From Pontibacter indicus (GTDB taxonomy: Bacteria > Bacteroidota > Bacteroidia > Cytophagales > Hymenobacteraceae), in NCBI RefSeq assembly GCF_900156345.1, contig NZ_FTPP01000001.1, positions 992,001 through 1,056,000 on the forward strand: 64,000 bases of DNA, given 5' to 3'. The notes beneath the pieces are model-generated. The model was not told where the DNA came from. It saw nothing but the letters and a program-made list of their open reading frames with translations, and searched no databases. Positions 18,980 to 28,574 of the stretch are shown here, piece after piece (positions within the stretch are counted from its first letter, which is position 1; the number at the start of each line of letters is the position of its first letter). Position numbers and translations under genes: made by a program.

Positions 18980-19561
18980 TTAAAGGCCAATCACCTGAAG
19001 ATCCCGGAGGTGAGTGTAAAGTTTCTGTACGGGCAGGCCGACCACATTAAAATAGGAACCCTCGATCTTTTCGATCCCAATCTTACCGATCCACTCCTGT
19101 ATACCATAGGCGCCTGCTTTGTCGAAGGGTTGGTAGTGAGCGATGTAATAGTGGATCTCTTCGTCAGTCAGTTCCTTAAAGTATACCTTGGTCACATCGT
19201 GGAAAACGGTCTTCGACTCCCTGGTCAGGATGCAAACGCCGGTAATCACCTCGTGATGGGTACCGGACAAAGCGCGCAACATGGCAAAGGCTTCCGCAGC
19301 ATCGGCGGGTTTGTTGAGAATGCGCTCACCCAGGCAGACGATCGTATCGGCTGTGATCAGCACCTCGTTTTGCAGATCGGCGGTATAGGCATCGGCTTTG
19401 TGTGAGGCCAGAAACTCGGCTACCTCTTCGCGCTGCAAGTGCTCCGGAAAATCCTCGTGCACTTCTTTTACCCGCACCTCAAATTGGATGCCAAGGCCTG
19501 CCAAGAGCTCTTTGCGGCGCGGCGAGTTAGAGGCAAGCAGTATCGGACGAGATAAATTCAT
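18980..19561 (-). CDS. maf: Maf-family nucleoside triphosphate pyrophosphatase
   Basis: 193 residues. ILLASNSPRRKELL is the signature N-terminal motif, and ITADTIVCLGERILNKP the second. Maf proteins hydrolyse dTTP/UTP or modified nucleotides. The start codon lies within the end of the upstream DUF1015 gene, so the two reading frames overlap by 35 bases and are likely translationally coupled. Confidence 0.92.
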   Translation of the reverse strand: MNLSRPILLASNSPRRKELLAGLGIQFEVRVKEVHEDFPEHLQREEVAEFLASHKADAYTADLQNEVLITADTIVCLGERILNKPADAAEAFAMLRALSGTHHEVITGVCILTRESKTVFHDVTKVYFKELTDEEIHYYIAHYQPFDKAGAYGIQEWIGKIGIEKIEGSYFNVVGLPVQKLYTHLRDLQVIGL

Positions 19562-20825
19562 TTTCTTTGATTGAACTGAATAAGAATCCGCAGATTGTTT
19601 TAGGATAAAAGAAAGTAGATTTCTGTGGCATGATGGCCCCGCTATGGCATACCTTCTTCACCTGTTCCATCGACACATCGTTTGTGATCAGTGCCAGACG
19701 GGCTTTGCCAGAGTCTACCTGGCTGACGCAGGCAGTGAAGTTGCGTACATAACTAAGGCCGGGGTAATCGCGCTGTGCCTCGCGGTCTATACCTAACACC
19801 TTCTCAAAAATGAAATAGTGCATCACGGTCAGGTCGAGGTCCTTCACTTCCTGTGGCACTGCCCAGTCGATTAAAGAATGTGCTTCCGGCTTCAGGCGCA
19901 GCTTGTAGGCGTTGCCTGACAGGTAGAGCCCGAAAGCCCAATTCTTGCCCACAATCACCTCATTCAGTTCGTAGGCATCTTCCTTAGGCGTCACCACAAA
20001 GTATTCCCGCAAGCGCTCCAGAAACTCCTCGTCGCTCAGGTCAATTTTCTCCAGCACGCGGTGCGTTGGCAGAATGCGCAGGTCGTCGGCCTCGGTGTTG
20101 GTCAAGTACATCAGGTGGTAGTTGTAAGCCTCCTCACCGGTGTGGTTTGGATTAGCGACCATGCGCTTCTTGCGGTACTCCAGCGAACCTTCGTAGCGGT
20201 GGTGCCCGTCCGCCAACAGCACCTGTCTTGATTCGAGTACCTCTAGAAAGTGCCTGATCACATCGTGGTCGTGGATCACGGAAAGCACGTCACGTACGCC
20301 CTGATAATCCTCGGTCACATAAAGAGGCGACTGAATGCTCTCATCCATGTAGCGCTCCAGCACAAACTCAGGATCGGTGTAGAGGCCGTGGGTGGCACTG
20401 GTGTTCAGGAGCGTTTTGTCTAGCAAGTCGATGCGATCGTTCACCGCGCTCGGAATCGTGTTTTCGTGTCGCAGCAGGACACCTTCATTCCAATCGTAGG
20501 CTTTGATGTGACAGATGAAGCCTTTACGGCAGTACTCGCGGTCGCTACCGGGCAGCCTGAAGTATTGATAATACACATAAATACCGGGAAGCGGATCCTG
20601 TACAAGCGTGCCGGCCGCTTTCCATTCCTGCAACAGATCTGCCGCCGTGTCAGCTGGTTTTTCGCCGCGTGGCACGGAGAGGTGGATGCTGTTGATCGGG
20701 TTCTGGTACAGCGCCTCCCGCTGCTTTGCCGACACCACATCAAAAAGGGGAGAGGTCAGTTCTTCAATCGACTGGCTAAGCTCTTCTTTGTAACGCCAGG
20801 CTTTAATCGGTAATATTTCGGCCAT
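19527..20825 (-). CDS. DUF1015 domain-containing protein
   Basis: 432 residues spanning the whole DUF1015 family, with the hallmark LLADGHHRYEGSLEYR (about residue 195) and PHFDVV-like start (SPLFDVVSAKQREAL). Its function is unknown; the His-rich GHHRY motif suggests a catalytic or nucleotide-binding role. In many Bacteroidota it lies near serine biosynthesis genes, which is not the case here. It overlaps the start of maf. Confidence 0.88.
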   Translation of the reverse strand: MAEILPIKAWRYKEELSQSIEELTSPLFDVVSAKQREALYQNPINSIHLSVPRGEKPADTAADLLQEWKAAGTLVQDPLPGIYVYYQYFRLPGSDREYCRKGFICHIKAYDWNEGVLLRHENTIPSAVNDRIDLLDKTLLNTSATHGLYTDPEFVLERYMDESIQSPLYVTEDYQGVRDVLSVIHDHDVIRHFLEVLESRQVLLADGHHRYEGSLEYRKKRMVANPNHTGEEAYNYHLMYLTNTEADDLRILPTHRVLEKIDLSDEEFLERLREYFVVTPKEDAYELNEVIVGKNWAFGLYLSGNAYKLRLKPEAHSLIDWAVPQEVKDLDLTVMHYFIFEKVLGIDREAQRDYPGLSYVRNFTACVSQVDSGKARLALITNDVSMEQVKKVCHSGAIMPQKSTFFYPKTICGFLFSSIKENEFISSDTACL

Positions 20826-20837
20826 CAGGAATGCTTA

Positions 20838-20997
20838 CAGGTATAGGTAATGAGTAATGGTTAATGAATAATGAGTAATGCACCAGGTCTTAACACCTCC
20901 AGGTATAGGCGTGATTAAAGCGCTAGGTGAACCAGGTATAGATATAAGCATACTTAAAGCTATAAACGAAGCAAGTATAGGTATAGCGCTCAAGGTA
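20838..20997. repeat. Cluster of AGGTATA motifs with AATGAGTAATG-type repeat
   Basis: Five AGGTATA copies on the plus strand lie in about 160 bases between pdxH and the DUF1015 gene (near 20838, 20902, 20934, 20981 and 20993). The start of the region also contains a degenerate run of TAATGAGTAATGGTTAATG (about 20845-20880). No gene is visible. Confidence 0.75.
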
Positions 20998-21004
20998 TAG
21001 CCGA

Positions 21005-21655
21005 TCAGGGAGCCAGTCGTTTGCGGGTCCATTGGCTATCTGCCCTTTCAAACACGATGCGGTCGTGCAGGCGGTTGGGACGACCCTGCCAGAACTCGAT
21101 TCGTTCCGGCTTCAGCACATAGCCACCCCAATGTTGCGGACGGGGCACCACATCCAAAGCGGCAAAATCCTGCTCGTACTTCGCCTCTGCCTGTTCTAGT
21201 TCCTGGCGGCTTTGTATCTCCTGGCTTTGCGGCGAGGCCCATGCCCCAATCTGGCTGCCACGCGGACGGCTGTGGAAGTAGGCATCCGACACCTCCGCCG
21301 ACACTTTCTCTATTGCTCCTTCAACTCGTACCTGGCGCTCCAATTCTGCCCAGAAAAAGGTCATGGCACCCAGTGGTCGTTCGGCCAATTGATGCCCTTT
21401 GCGGCTGTCGTAGTTGGTGAAGAACACGAAGCCATCAGAAGAAACCTCTTTCAGAAGCACAACCCTTGCAGAAGGGTGACCGTCAGCGGACACGGTGGAC
21501 AATACCAGTGCCGTCGGTTCCAGCACCTCCGAGAGGATGGCCTCGTTCAGCCATACCTTAAACTGGTCTAAGGGGTCTTGTGAAACGGATTCTTCTGAAA
21601 GCGCCTGCCGGGAGTAGTTCTTCCGGATAGAGGCAATGTCGTGTTGTAGCGCCAT
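21005..21655 (-). CDS. pdxH: Pyridoxamine 5'-phosphate oxidase
   Basis: 216 residues, full length. The FMN-dependent enzyme oxidises PNP or PMP to pyridoxal 5'-phosphate. RVVLLKEVSSDGFVFFTNYD and HSRPRGSQIGAWASPQS are the substrate and FMN blocks, and the C-terminus carries the WGGYVLKPERIEFWQGRPNR signature with RLHDR. It is a single gene divergent from yqgE. Confidence 0.95.
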   Translation of the reverse strand: MALQHDIASIRKNYSRQALSEESVSQDPLDQFKVWLNEAILSEVLEPTALVLSTVSADGHPSARVVLLKEVSSDGFVFFTNYDSRKGHQLAERPLGAMTFFWAELERQVRVEGAIEKVSAEVSDAYFHSRPRGSQIGAWASPQSQEIQSRQELEQAEAKYEQDFAALDVVPRPQHWGGYVLKPERIEFWQGRPNRLHDRIVFERADSQWTRKRLAP

Positions 21656-21931
21656 GGCATAAGCAATGATTTGCCCAAAATTATAAAATAATCGGCTGTA
21701 GGTTAAATTTTAATTAATATTGCAATAATTTAAAAATATTTTATAAAATTAGAAGACTTATTTCTCTGTGTTGACAGGCGTTAGACTGCCTGTAGCTGTT
21801 TTTGCAAGGCTTCGGCGCATAACAGGATTGTACCCTAATGTGTTGTTTTCGTAAGAAGGTATAAACAGCGATTACCGGGCCTGCGAGGTCAGAAGTTTAC
21901 GTAAGGTAAAGCAATTAAACCCTGGATTATA

Positions 21932-22501
21932 ATGGAGGAAGAAAGCGAAAATAAACCACAGAACGGCAGCATTCTGATATCGGAGCCATACCTGGGCGAC
22001 CCTAATTTTGAACGCACGGTGGTTTTGATTTGCAGCCACGTGGAGGACGAGGGAACGTTCGGGCTGGTACTGAACCGCCTGTCAAACCTAAAGCTGTCTG
22101 ATGTGGTTGATATATATAATGATAGCTTTGAGGCCGAGCTCGGTATAGGAGGACCTGTGCAGTACAACACCCTGCACTACGTACACCAAATAGCCAGCTT
22201 GCCTCAGGCTGTGCAGCTAAACGATAACCTGTACTGGGGCGGTGATTTTGAGTCGCTCCGCACCCTGATCGGAACCGGCGAAGTGACACCGGCAGACATC
22301 CGGTTTTTTCTTGGCTACTCCGGATGGACACCCGGCCAGTTGCAGGAGGAGATCGACAAAAATGTTTGGATCGTGAACAACAATGCTGCAAATAAATTAT
22401 TTAATTTGGAGGCAGATACGCTTTGGCGAAACATACTGCGCCAAATGGGCGGAAAATACAAGGTACTTTCAAACTACCCGGTAGACCCCCGCCTGAATTG
22501 A
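21932..22501 (+). CDS. YqgE/AlgH family protein
   Basis: 189 residues. NGSILISEPYLGDPNFERTV and FGLVLNR match the YqgE family N-terminus, and FFLGYSGWTPGQLQEEI the conserved C-terminal block. The family is widespread and of unsettled function (proposed regulatory roles in Pseudomonas). The DUF349 gene starts 27 bases after the stop. Confidence 0.9.
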   Translation: MEEESENKPQNGSILISEPYLGDPNFERTVVLICSHVEDEGTFGLVLNRLSNLKLSDVVDIYNDSFEAELGIGGPVQYNTLHYVHQIASLPQAVQLNDNLYWGGDFESLRTLIGTGEVTPADIRFFLGYSGWTPGQLQEEIDKNVWIVNNNAANKLFNLEADTLWRNILRQMGGKYKVLSNYPVDPRLN

Positions 22502-22527
22502 CAAAACGTGGACTAAAACCTCAAGTC

Positions 22528-24681
22528 ATGACAACTGATAAACAGCACACCGACGCAACCGGAGCTGAGGCCAACAAGCCCCGGCCACAAGACGAAGCAC
22601 AAGCCAACGGGCAGCAGGCCTCGTCGCCGATGGACATTGTAGAACAGCGCCTCGCCGAGATCAACGCACAGAAAGAAAGCGCACAGGACAAGCCATCCGA
22701 TGCCGGTGTGCCCAAAGAAGACCAGCCTGAGATAAAACCAGAACTGGCTTCAGAGGCAGAGACGTCAGAAACAGAAAAAATAACAGAGGCCTTTGCAGAA
22801 GCAAACCTACCGGAGTCCGAAGCTGAAACAACACCTGCTGAAGCTGCTCCTGTAGCTGAAACAGTTGAAGCAACTGCAACTGCTGAAGTACAGTCTGACA
22901 CCGCCGCCCAAGCGCCTATGGCTTCAGCTGAAGAGCATCACGACGAGGAGGAGTTCGATGAGGACGACCACGCAGATTACAGCCAGATGCCTTTGGAAGA
23001 ACTCCGTCAGCATCTGACGCAGCTCCTGAAGGTGCCGGACGCCAAGCGCAAGTACAAAAAGATTCAGGAAATTCATCGCCAGTATGAGGAGAAGTTCCAG
23101 GTAGAAAAGGGCCAGGCACTGGACCGTTTCCGGCAGGAGGGAGGCACCGAAGAAGATTTTGATTACCATGCCCCCGTCGCCCACACCGAACTTGAGCAGC
23201 TTTATGCCGCCTACCGTGAGGCCCGTCACCAGGACCGTCAGCTCAGCGAAGAGCAGCGCGGCCGCAACCTGGAGCGTAAGCGCGAGCTGTTGCAGCAACT
23301 GCGCACCTTGGTAGAGTCCGCTGAAACCAAAAACAGCAGCGATGAGCTGAAGAAGCTGCAAGCGGAGTGGAAGAGTATCGGTCCGGTGCCACCGGGTGAG
23401 GCCCAGGAGCTATGGGATTCCTATCATGCCCTGCTCGACATCTTCTACAACAACCGCAGCATGTTCTTCGAAATGAAGGAGCTGGACAGGCGCCGTAACC
23501 TGGATGCCAAAATGCAGTTGATAGAACGTGCCGAGGCACTGCAGAACGAAACCTCCATCAACAAAGCCTTGCAAGAGCTGCGCCACCTGCACGAAGAATG
23601 GAAGAACATTGGACCGGTGCCAAACGAACAACGTGACTCCATCTGGGAGCGCTTTATACAGGCTTCTGAAAAGGTGCACGAACAACGCCGTTCCTACATG
23701 GAAGAGCGCAAAACCGTTGAAATGGCCAACCTGGAAAAGAAACGCGGACTGCTGGCCCGTTTACAGGAGTTCCAAAGCTTCAACACAGATCGCATCAACG
23801 AGTGGCGTGACAAGACGGACGAGATCCAGAAACTGAAAGAAGAATGGGACAACGCCGGTCTGGTGCCGAAAGAATATGCCGAAGAAGTGAACAAAAGCTT
23901 CTGGAGCAACTACAAGGCTTTTTTCCAGCACAAAAATCAGTTTTTCAAAGGTCTGGATGAGCAGAAGATGCAAAATCTTCGCCTAAAGACGGAGTTGTGC
24001 GAGCAGGCCGAGAGCCTGAAAGAAAGCACGGACTGGAACGCCACTAAGGAGAAGATGATTCAGCTTCAGAAGAAGTGGAAAACGATAGGCCGTGTGCCCG
24101 ATAAACATTCGGACAAGATCTGGCAGCGCTTCCGTTCGGCCTGCAACGAGTTCTTCGACCGCAAGCAGGCGCAGGAGCAACAGAAAGGTGCGGAAATAGA
24201 GAAGCTTTCTTCCGAAAAACTGGCCCTTTGCGACCGTCTGACAGAGGAACTGGCGCAGCCCAACACCACCACTTCCATTGAAGACTTCAACCGGATCGTG
24301 GCAGAGTGGGACAGCATGGATGCCGGCAATAAACGTGTGAGCACCCGGGTAGAGGAGCGCTTCCTATCCCTGATGGAGCGGTATTTGGAGCGAGTACCGG
24401 ACCTACACTACGACGACCGTACTACCATACTTGCGCAACTGCAGGTTGATCGTCTGAAAAACAGCCCGGACGCCTCGCAGAAGCTATATCAGAAGGAACA
24501 GACGATCCGCCGTGAGATTGCGCAACTGCAGAACGACATACAGACCTTACGCACCAACCTCGACTTCTTTGCGCGTTCCAAAAACGCCGACAAGCTGCGC
24601 GAGGAGTATGAAGGACGTATAGACGACACGGAGAAACGCATCGACATCCTGCAGCGGCAGCTGGCCGCTTTCAGAAGTTAA
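22528..24681 (+). CDS. DUF349 repeat coiled-coil protein
   Basis: About 717 residues. A disordered, Glu/Ala/Thr-rich N-terminus of about 150 residues precedes at least four DUF349 repeats, recognisable by W-x3-G-x-V-P (WKSIGPVPPGE, WKNIGPVPNEQ, WDNAGLVPKE, WKTIGRVPDKH). The rest is strongly alpha-helical with a C-terminal coiled coil. ATG 22528 is chosen over an upstream frame inside yqgE. Function unknown; cytoplasmic location is implied by the lack of a signal peptide. Confidence 0.88.
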   Translation: MTTDKQHTDATGAEANKPRPQDEAQANGQQASSPMDIVEQRLAEINAQKESAQDKPSDAGVPKEDQPEIKPELASEAETSETEKITEAFAEANLPESEAETTPAEAAPVAETVEATATAEVQSDTAAQAPMASAEEHHDEEEFDEDDHADYSQMPLEELRQHLTQLLKVPDAKRKYKKIQEIHRQYEEKFQVEKGQALDRFRQEGGTEEDFDYHAPVAHTELEQLYAAYREARHQDRQLSEEQRGRNLERKRELLQQLRTLVESAETKNSSDELKKLQAEWKSIGPVPPGEAQELWDSYHALLDIFYNNRSMFFEMKELDRRRNLDAKMQLIERAEALQNETSINKALQELRHLHEEWKNIGPVPNEQRDSIWERFIQASEKVHEQRRSYMEERKTVEMANLEKKRGLLARLQEFQSFNTDRINEWRDKTDEIQKLKEEWDNAGLVPKEYAEEVNKSFWSNYKAFFQHKNQFFKGLDEQKMQNLRLKTELCEQAESLKESTDWNATKEKMIQLQKKWKTIGRVPDKHSDKIWQRFRSACNEFFDRKQAQEQQKGAEIEKLSSEKLALCDRLTEELAQPNTTTSIEDFNRIVAEWDSMDAGNKRVSTRVEERFLSLMERYLERVPDLHYDDRTTILAQLQVDRLKNSPDASQKLYQKEQTIRREIAQLQNDIQTLRTNLDFFARSKNADKLREEYEGRIDDTEKRIDILQRQLAAFRS

Positions 24682-24741
24682 AAATTTCTGTTTGATACTC
24701 AAAACCTTATCCTGAAACGGCAAAAAATCCTGCAGCGGGTA

Positions 24742-24773
24742 TTTGTATATTAAAAAACCTTATTATACCTTTG
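24742..24773 (+). promoter_or_regulatory. Consensus Bacteroidota promoter of the tRNA-Thr pair
   Basis: TTTG at 24742-24745, 20 bases, then TACCTTTG at 24766-24773: both elements match the TTTG / TAnnTTTG consensus perfectly. It lies about 40 bases before the first tRNA. The -7 element overlaps a TATACCT copy of the window-wide motif. Confidence 0.75.
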
Positions 24774-24812
24774 CAACGCTTTAGAACGATAGGGCAACAC
24801 AAATAAAGTATC

Positions 24813-24885
<73 letters not shown>

Positions 24886-24907
24886 CAGCTTTATTTGTTC
24901 TTTTTCC

Positions 24908-24980
<73 letters not shown>

Positions 24981-24983
24981 CTT

Positions 24984-25021
24984 AAAAGGCTTCAGAGAAA
25001 TCTGAAGCCTTTTTTGTTTTT
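24984..25021 (+). terminator. Rho-independent terminator of the tRNA-Thr transcript
   Basis: A 12-bp stem (AAAAGGCTTCAG with CTGAAGCCTTTT), six-base loop and long T run starting at 25010, three bases after the second tRNA. Confidence 0.92.
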
Positions 25022-25148
25022 ACACCTCCCCCAATTCTGACGTTGGCACCCCCCGTCAGGCTTTTAGACCAAAGCAACCGCAGCTATATAGGCTTTTTCA
25101 AGTTTTATGGCTTATTTTGGGAATTCACCCAAGCACAGAATACAGCGT

Positions 25149-26315
25149 ATGCAACTGATAGAAGTAAACACCCCGGAACTGGCTGAAGAGTTTATAAAAA
25201 TGCAGGTCAAGCTTTATCGCAGAGACCCCAACTACATCCGCCCGCTCGACAAAGATGTGCACCAGGTGTTCGACCCCAAGAAAAACAAACTGCTGCGAGA
25301 CGGCGAAGCGATCCGCTGGATTCTGCAGGACGAAGATGGTGAGACCATCGGTCGGGTAGCTGCATTCATCAATAAGCGAACAGCCAACACCTTTGAACAG
25401 CCGACTGGCGGAATGGGCTTCTTTGATTGCATCAACGATCAGCAAGCGGCTAATATGCTCTTCGACGCCTGCAGCAATTGGCTGCAGGAGCGGGGCATGG
25501 AAGCCATGGATGGGCCTATTAACTTCGGTGAGCGCGATAAGTGGTGGGGACTTCTGGTAGATGGCTTCTACGAGCCTACCTATTGCATGAACTACAACCA
25601 TGCGTACTATCAGAAACTGTTCGAAAACTATGGCTTTAAGCTGTACTTTAACCAGTATGTGTACTACCGCACGGTAGATGATCCCTTTCCGCCTGAGTAC
25701 TACGAGAAGGCACAACGCGTGCTGGCAGACCCGGATTACGAGTTCCGTCATCTGGACAAGAATAATCTGGACAAGTATGCTGAGGACTTCCGGATCATCT
25801 ATAACAAAGGCTGGGTGAAACACGAAGGAGTAAAAGCCATGGGAGAGGCGCAAGCCAAAAGCATTATGAAGTCTCTGAAGCCGGTGCTGGACGAGAAGAT
25901 CATCTGGTTCACCTACCACAAAGGAGAGCCCGCCGGATTCTTCATTGCTATACCTGAAATGAACCAGCTTTTCAAGCACGTGAACGGCAAGCTGGACTTG
26001 TGGGGTAAGATTAAGTTTATCTACCACCGCTGGAGAGGCTCTTGCAAGACCATGTACGGCATTGTGTTCGGCATCATACCCGAGTGCCAGGGCAAAGGCG
26101 TAGAGGCGGCCATGGTGGTGGCAGCCGCCAGAGTGGTACAGGGGAATCCCAACATCCCGTACTACGACCTGCAAATGAACTGGATCGGTGACTTTAACCC
26201 GAAAATGATGAAGGTGGTAGAGCAGATTGGAGGCCGTATCCTGAAAACGTATACGACTTATCGCTTCCTGTTCGACCGCGAAAAAGAGTTTAAGCGCGCC
26301 ACGATCATCAAGTAG
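25149..26315 (+). CDS. GNAT-like N-acetyltransferase family protein
   Basis: About 388 residues. The N-terminus (LYRRDPNYIRPLDKDV) and the block DGPINFGERDKWWGLLVDGF match a family of large GNAT-fold proteins of unknown substrate. The C-terminal half (residues about 230-380) has the GNAT-like IVFGIIPECQGKGVEAAMV acetyl-CoA loop. ATG 25149 is preferred (MQLIEVNTPE); an in-frame ATG at 25107 is possible. The hydrolase gene starts two bases after the stop. Confidence 0.8.
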   Translation: MQLIEVNTPELAEEFIKMQVKLYRRDPNYIRPLDKDVHQVFDPKKNKLLRDGEAIRWILQDEDGETIGRVAAFINKRTANTFEQPTGGMGFFDCINDQQAANMLFDACSNWLQERGMEAMDGPINFGERDKWWGLLVDGFYEPTYCMNYNHAYYQKLFENYGFKLYFNQYVYYRTVDDPFPPEYYEKAQRVLADPDYEFRHLDKNNLDKYAEDFRIIYNKGWVKHEGVKAMGEAQAKSIMKSLKPVLDEKIIWFTYHKGEPAGFFIAIPEMNQLFKHVNGKLDLWGKIKFIYHRWRGSCKTMYGIVFGIIPECQGKGVEAAMVVAAARVVQGNPNIPYYDLQMNWIGDFNPKMMKVVEQIGGRILKTYTTYRFLFDREKEFKRATIIK

Positions 26316-26317
26316 GT

Positions 26318-27337
26318 ATGGACTCGTTAACACAGATTGTATTAGGAGCCGCGGTTGGCGAAGCAGTAGCCGGACGCAAGCTGGGTAACAAGGCCCTGCT
26401 GTGGGGCGCCATTGCCGGCACTATACCTGATCTGGATGTATTGGCCAATCCGCTGCTGGATATGGTGGGACAGCTGAGTTTTCACCGCTCCGTTACACAT
26501 TCTTTTTTCTTTGCGATAATTGCTTCGCCCTTGCTGGGCTGGGCACTCTGGCGGCTTTACAAAAATGAGCACGCCTCGTTCCGGGACTGGACGCTGCTGT
26601 TTTTTCTGGGGTTCACAACGCACGCCATTCTCGACAGCTTTACGACCTGGGGCACCCAGCTTTTCTGGCCCTTCACCAATTATGGGGTAGCCTTCTACAA
26701 CATCTTCGTCATCGATCCATTCTACACTGTTCCTTTCCTCATCTGCGTGATTGCCGTGCTGTTCTACGACAGACGCAACCCGAAACGAAAGCGCTGGAAC
26801 AACGCCGGCTTGATCATCAGCTCGCTATACCTTGTTTTCTCCCTTGTAGCGCAGGCCTATGCGAAAGGTGTTTTCAAAAAAAGTCTGGATGCACAAGGTA
26901 TAGCGTACGAGTCAGAAATCGTGAAAGCCACCCCCATGAATACCCTGCTTTGGTCTGTCACAGCAGCGACTGAGGATGGCTTTTACAACGGTTTTTACTC
27001 CTTGCTGGACGATGACCAGAACATCAGGTATAACTTTGAGCCAAGGCAAGAACACCTGCTGGAAGGCTACCGAGGCAAACCGAAAATAGAGCGGCTGCTC
27101 CAGATCACGAAAGGCTACCACGCAGTAGAGGAGGCAGCAGAGGGCATCAACATCAAGGACCTCCGCTTCGGTCAGTTCGATGGCTGGCAGGAAGGCAAGG
27201 GGCAGTATGTGTTCGTATACCATGTCTGGTACGAACAGGACGGCTCATTGAAATTTGAGGAAGTGAACAACCGTCCGAAAATAGACGGTGATTACCTCAA
27301 AGCATACCTACACCGTATTCTCGGAAATAAAGACTAG
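26318..27337 (+). CDS. YdjM/DUF457-family membrane-bound metal-dependent hydrolase
   Basis: 339 residues with 4-5 hydrophobic segments in the first 190 residues and a soluble C-terminus. The conserved His/Asp positions of the family are present: [36 protein letters not shown] and [13 protein letters not shown]. The family is homologous to E. coli YdjM (LexA-regulated), and its substrate is unknown. It is co-directional with and adjacent to the GNAT-like gene. Confidence 0.85.
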   Translation: MDSLTQIVLGAAVGEAVAGRKLGNKALLWGAIAGTIPDLDVLANPLLDMVGQLSFHRSVTHSFFFAIIASPLLGWALWRLYKNEHASFRDWTLLFFLGFTTHAILDSFTTWGTQLFWPFTNYGVAFYNIFVIDPFYTVPFLICVIAVLFYDRRNPKRKRWNNAGLIISSLYLVFSLVAQAYAKGVFKKSLDAQGIAYESEIVKATPMNTLLWSVTAATEDGFYNGFYSLLDDDQNIRYNFEPRQEHLLEGYRGKPKIERLLQITKGYHAVEEAAEGINIKDLRFGQFDGWQEGKGQYVFVYHVWYEQDGSLKFEEVNNRPKIDGDYLKAYLHRILGNKD

Positions 27338-27341
27338 ACAC

Positions 27342-28118
27342 ATGCACACGATAGCAGCAAGGTGGCAGCTGAACGGCAAAAAAGCCGTTGTTACAGGCGG
27401 GTCCAAAGGGATAGGAGCCGCCATTGTAGAAGAGTTTATCGGGCTGGGCGCCGAGGTGTTGGCGGTAGCCCGCAAGGCAGAGGACCTACAACAGTTGCAG
27501 GCAAGATTTCCGAAAGGATTGCAAGTGCTGGTAGCTGATGTCAGTACGGCTGAAGGACGAAAAACGCTGCTGGATCAAGTACAGACACGTTGGGCCGCGC
27601 TCGACATCCTGGTCAACAACGTAGGCACCAACATCCGGAAGCCGACCACCGATTATACGCCGGAGGAATACGATTTTGTGATGAGCACGAATCTGCGCTC
27701 CGCCTTTGAGTTGAGCCGTAGTTTTTACCCGCTGCTCAAGGCTTCTAGCCAGGGTAACATCATTCAGGTGACTTCTGTGGCGGGCCTTACCCATGTACGA
27801 ACAGGTGCCATCTATGGCATGACGAAAGCCGCGCTGGTGCAGCTCACCAAAAACCTGGCAGGGGAGTGGGCCGCAGATGGGATTCGCGTAAACGCTGTCG
27901 CTCCCTGGTACATCAGCACACCCCTTGCCCAGACCGTGCTGCAGAACGAGCAGTACCTCCATGAGGTGCTGGTCAGAACGCCCATGCGCGTGATCGGCAA
28001 ACCAGAGGATGTGGCCGGTGCCGTTGCCTTTTTGTGCATGCCGGCGGCCGCTTATATCACCGGTCAGACGCTGGCTGTTGACGGTGGTTTTACGATCAAT
28101 GGATTTCACCCCGCCTGA
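27342..28118 (+). CDS. SDR family oxidoreductase (tropinone-reductase-like)
   Basis: 258 residues. Classical short-chain dehydrogenase: cofactor loop [15 protein letters not shown] strand motif, catalytic Ser (VTSVAG), YGMTK with Tyr and Lys, and VDGGFTI at the end. The spacing matches tropinone reductase-like enzymes using NADP(H). ATG 27342 lies four bases after the previous stop, so it is in one operon with the two upstream genes. Substrate unknown. Confidence 0.9.
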   Translation: MHTIAARWQLNGKKAVVTGGSKGIGAAIVEEFIGLGAEVLAVARKAEDLQQLQARFPKGLQVLVADVSTAEGRKTLLDQVQTRWAALDILVNNVGTNIRKPTTDYTPEEYDFVMSTNLRSAFELSRSFYPLLKASSQGNIIQVTSVAGLTHVRTGAIYGMTKAALVQLTKNLAGEWAADGIRVNAVAPWYISTPLAQTVLQNEQYLHEVLVRTPMRVIGKPEDVAGAVAFLCMPAAAYITGQTLAVDGGFTINGFHPA

Positions 28119-28178
28119 ACCGCAAAACAGCTATAAAACCGTAGTTTCAGACCAGTAAAGTATACCCCGAAAAGCTGG

Positions 28179-28206
28179 TTTATTAATGCAAATTTCACTA
28201 CTTTTG
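28179..28206 (+). promoter_or_regulatory. Putative promoter upstream of small lipoprotein and gyrA
   Basis: TACTTTTG at 28199-28206 is an exact TAnnTTTG; TTTA at 28179-28182 is a poor -33 element with a short 16-base spacing. It lies about 60 bases before the lipoprotein ATG. Confidence 0.4.
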
Positions 28207-28264
28207 TATGATAAGGATACAAGAGCAAAACACCTGTTTTAGCGCTCTTCATAACCCGACATGC

Positions 28265-28507
28265 ATGGCAAAAATCCGATTGCTCTTACTCTTTAGCGCC
28301 GCTCTGCTGCTTCTGACTGTTTCATCCTGCAAGCCGATGTGTCCGATCACTTCCTGCCAGGTGCGCATGGAACACCTGCATGGTGAGCAGGAGTTCCGAG
28401 GCCAGCCCATTTACAAAAAGCAAAACCCTAAGATTGGTGAAAAGCTGCCCAAGCAAACAGGAGAGGTGCGCAAGCGCAACAACGACAAGAGCCAGCGAAA
28501 GAACTAA
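28265..28507 (+). CDS. Small conserved-type lipoprotein, function unknown
   Basis: 80 residues. A lipoprotein signal (LLLLFSAALLLLTVSSC) ends in lipobox VSSC, followed by a Cys-containing CKPMCPITSCQVRMEH stretch and a basic tail (GEVRKRNNDKSQRKN). ATG 28265 is chosen because it gives a proper signal peptide. It is just upstream of gyrA (68 bases). I do not recognise the family beyond similar small lipoproteins in Bacteroidota. Confidence 0.7.
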   Translation: MAKIRLLLLFSAALLLLTVSSCKPMCPITSCQVRMEHLHGEQEFRGQPIYKKQNPKIGEKLPKQTGEVRKRNNDKSQRKN

Positions 28508-28574
28508 CGAATGTTACGGGCTTTTGCCCGATGAGTATATTATCCAACACAAAACTATTATTTAGACCTTGAAC

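Noticed and set aside
25125-26333. 402-codon frame on the minus strand
   Set aside because: It lies exactly opposite the GNAT-like gene, whose blocks and operon position are convincing. It is a shadow frame.
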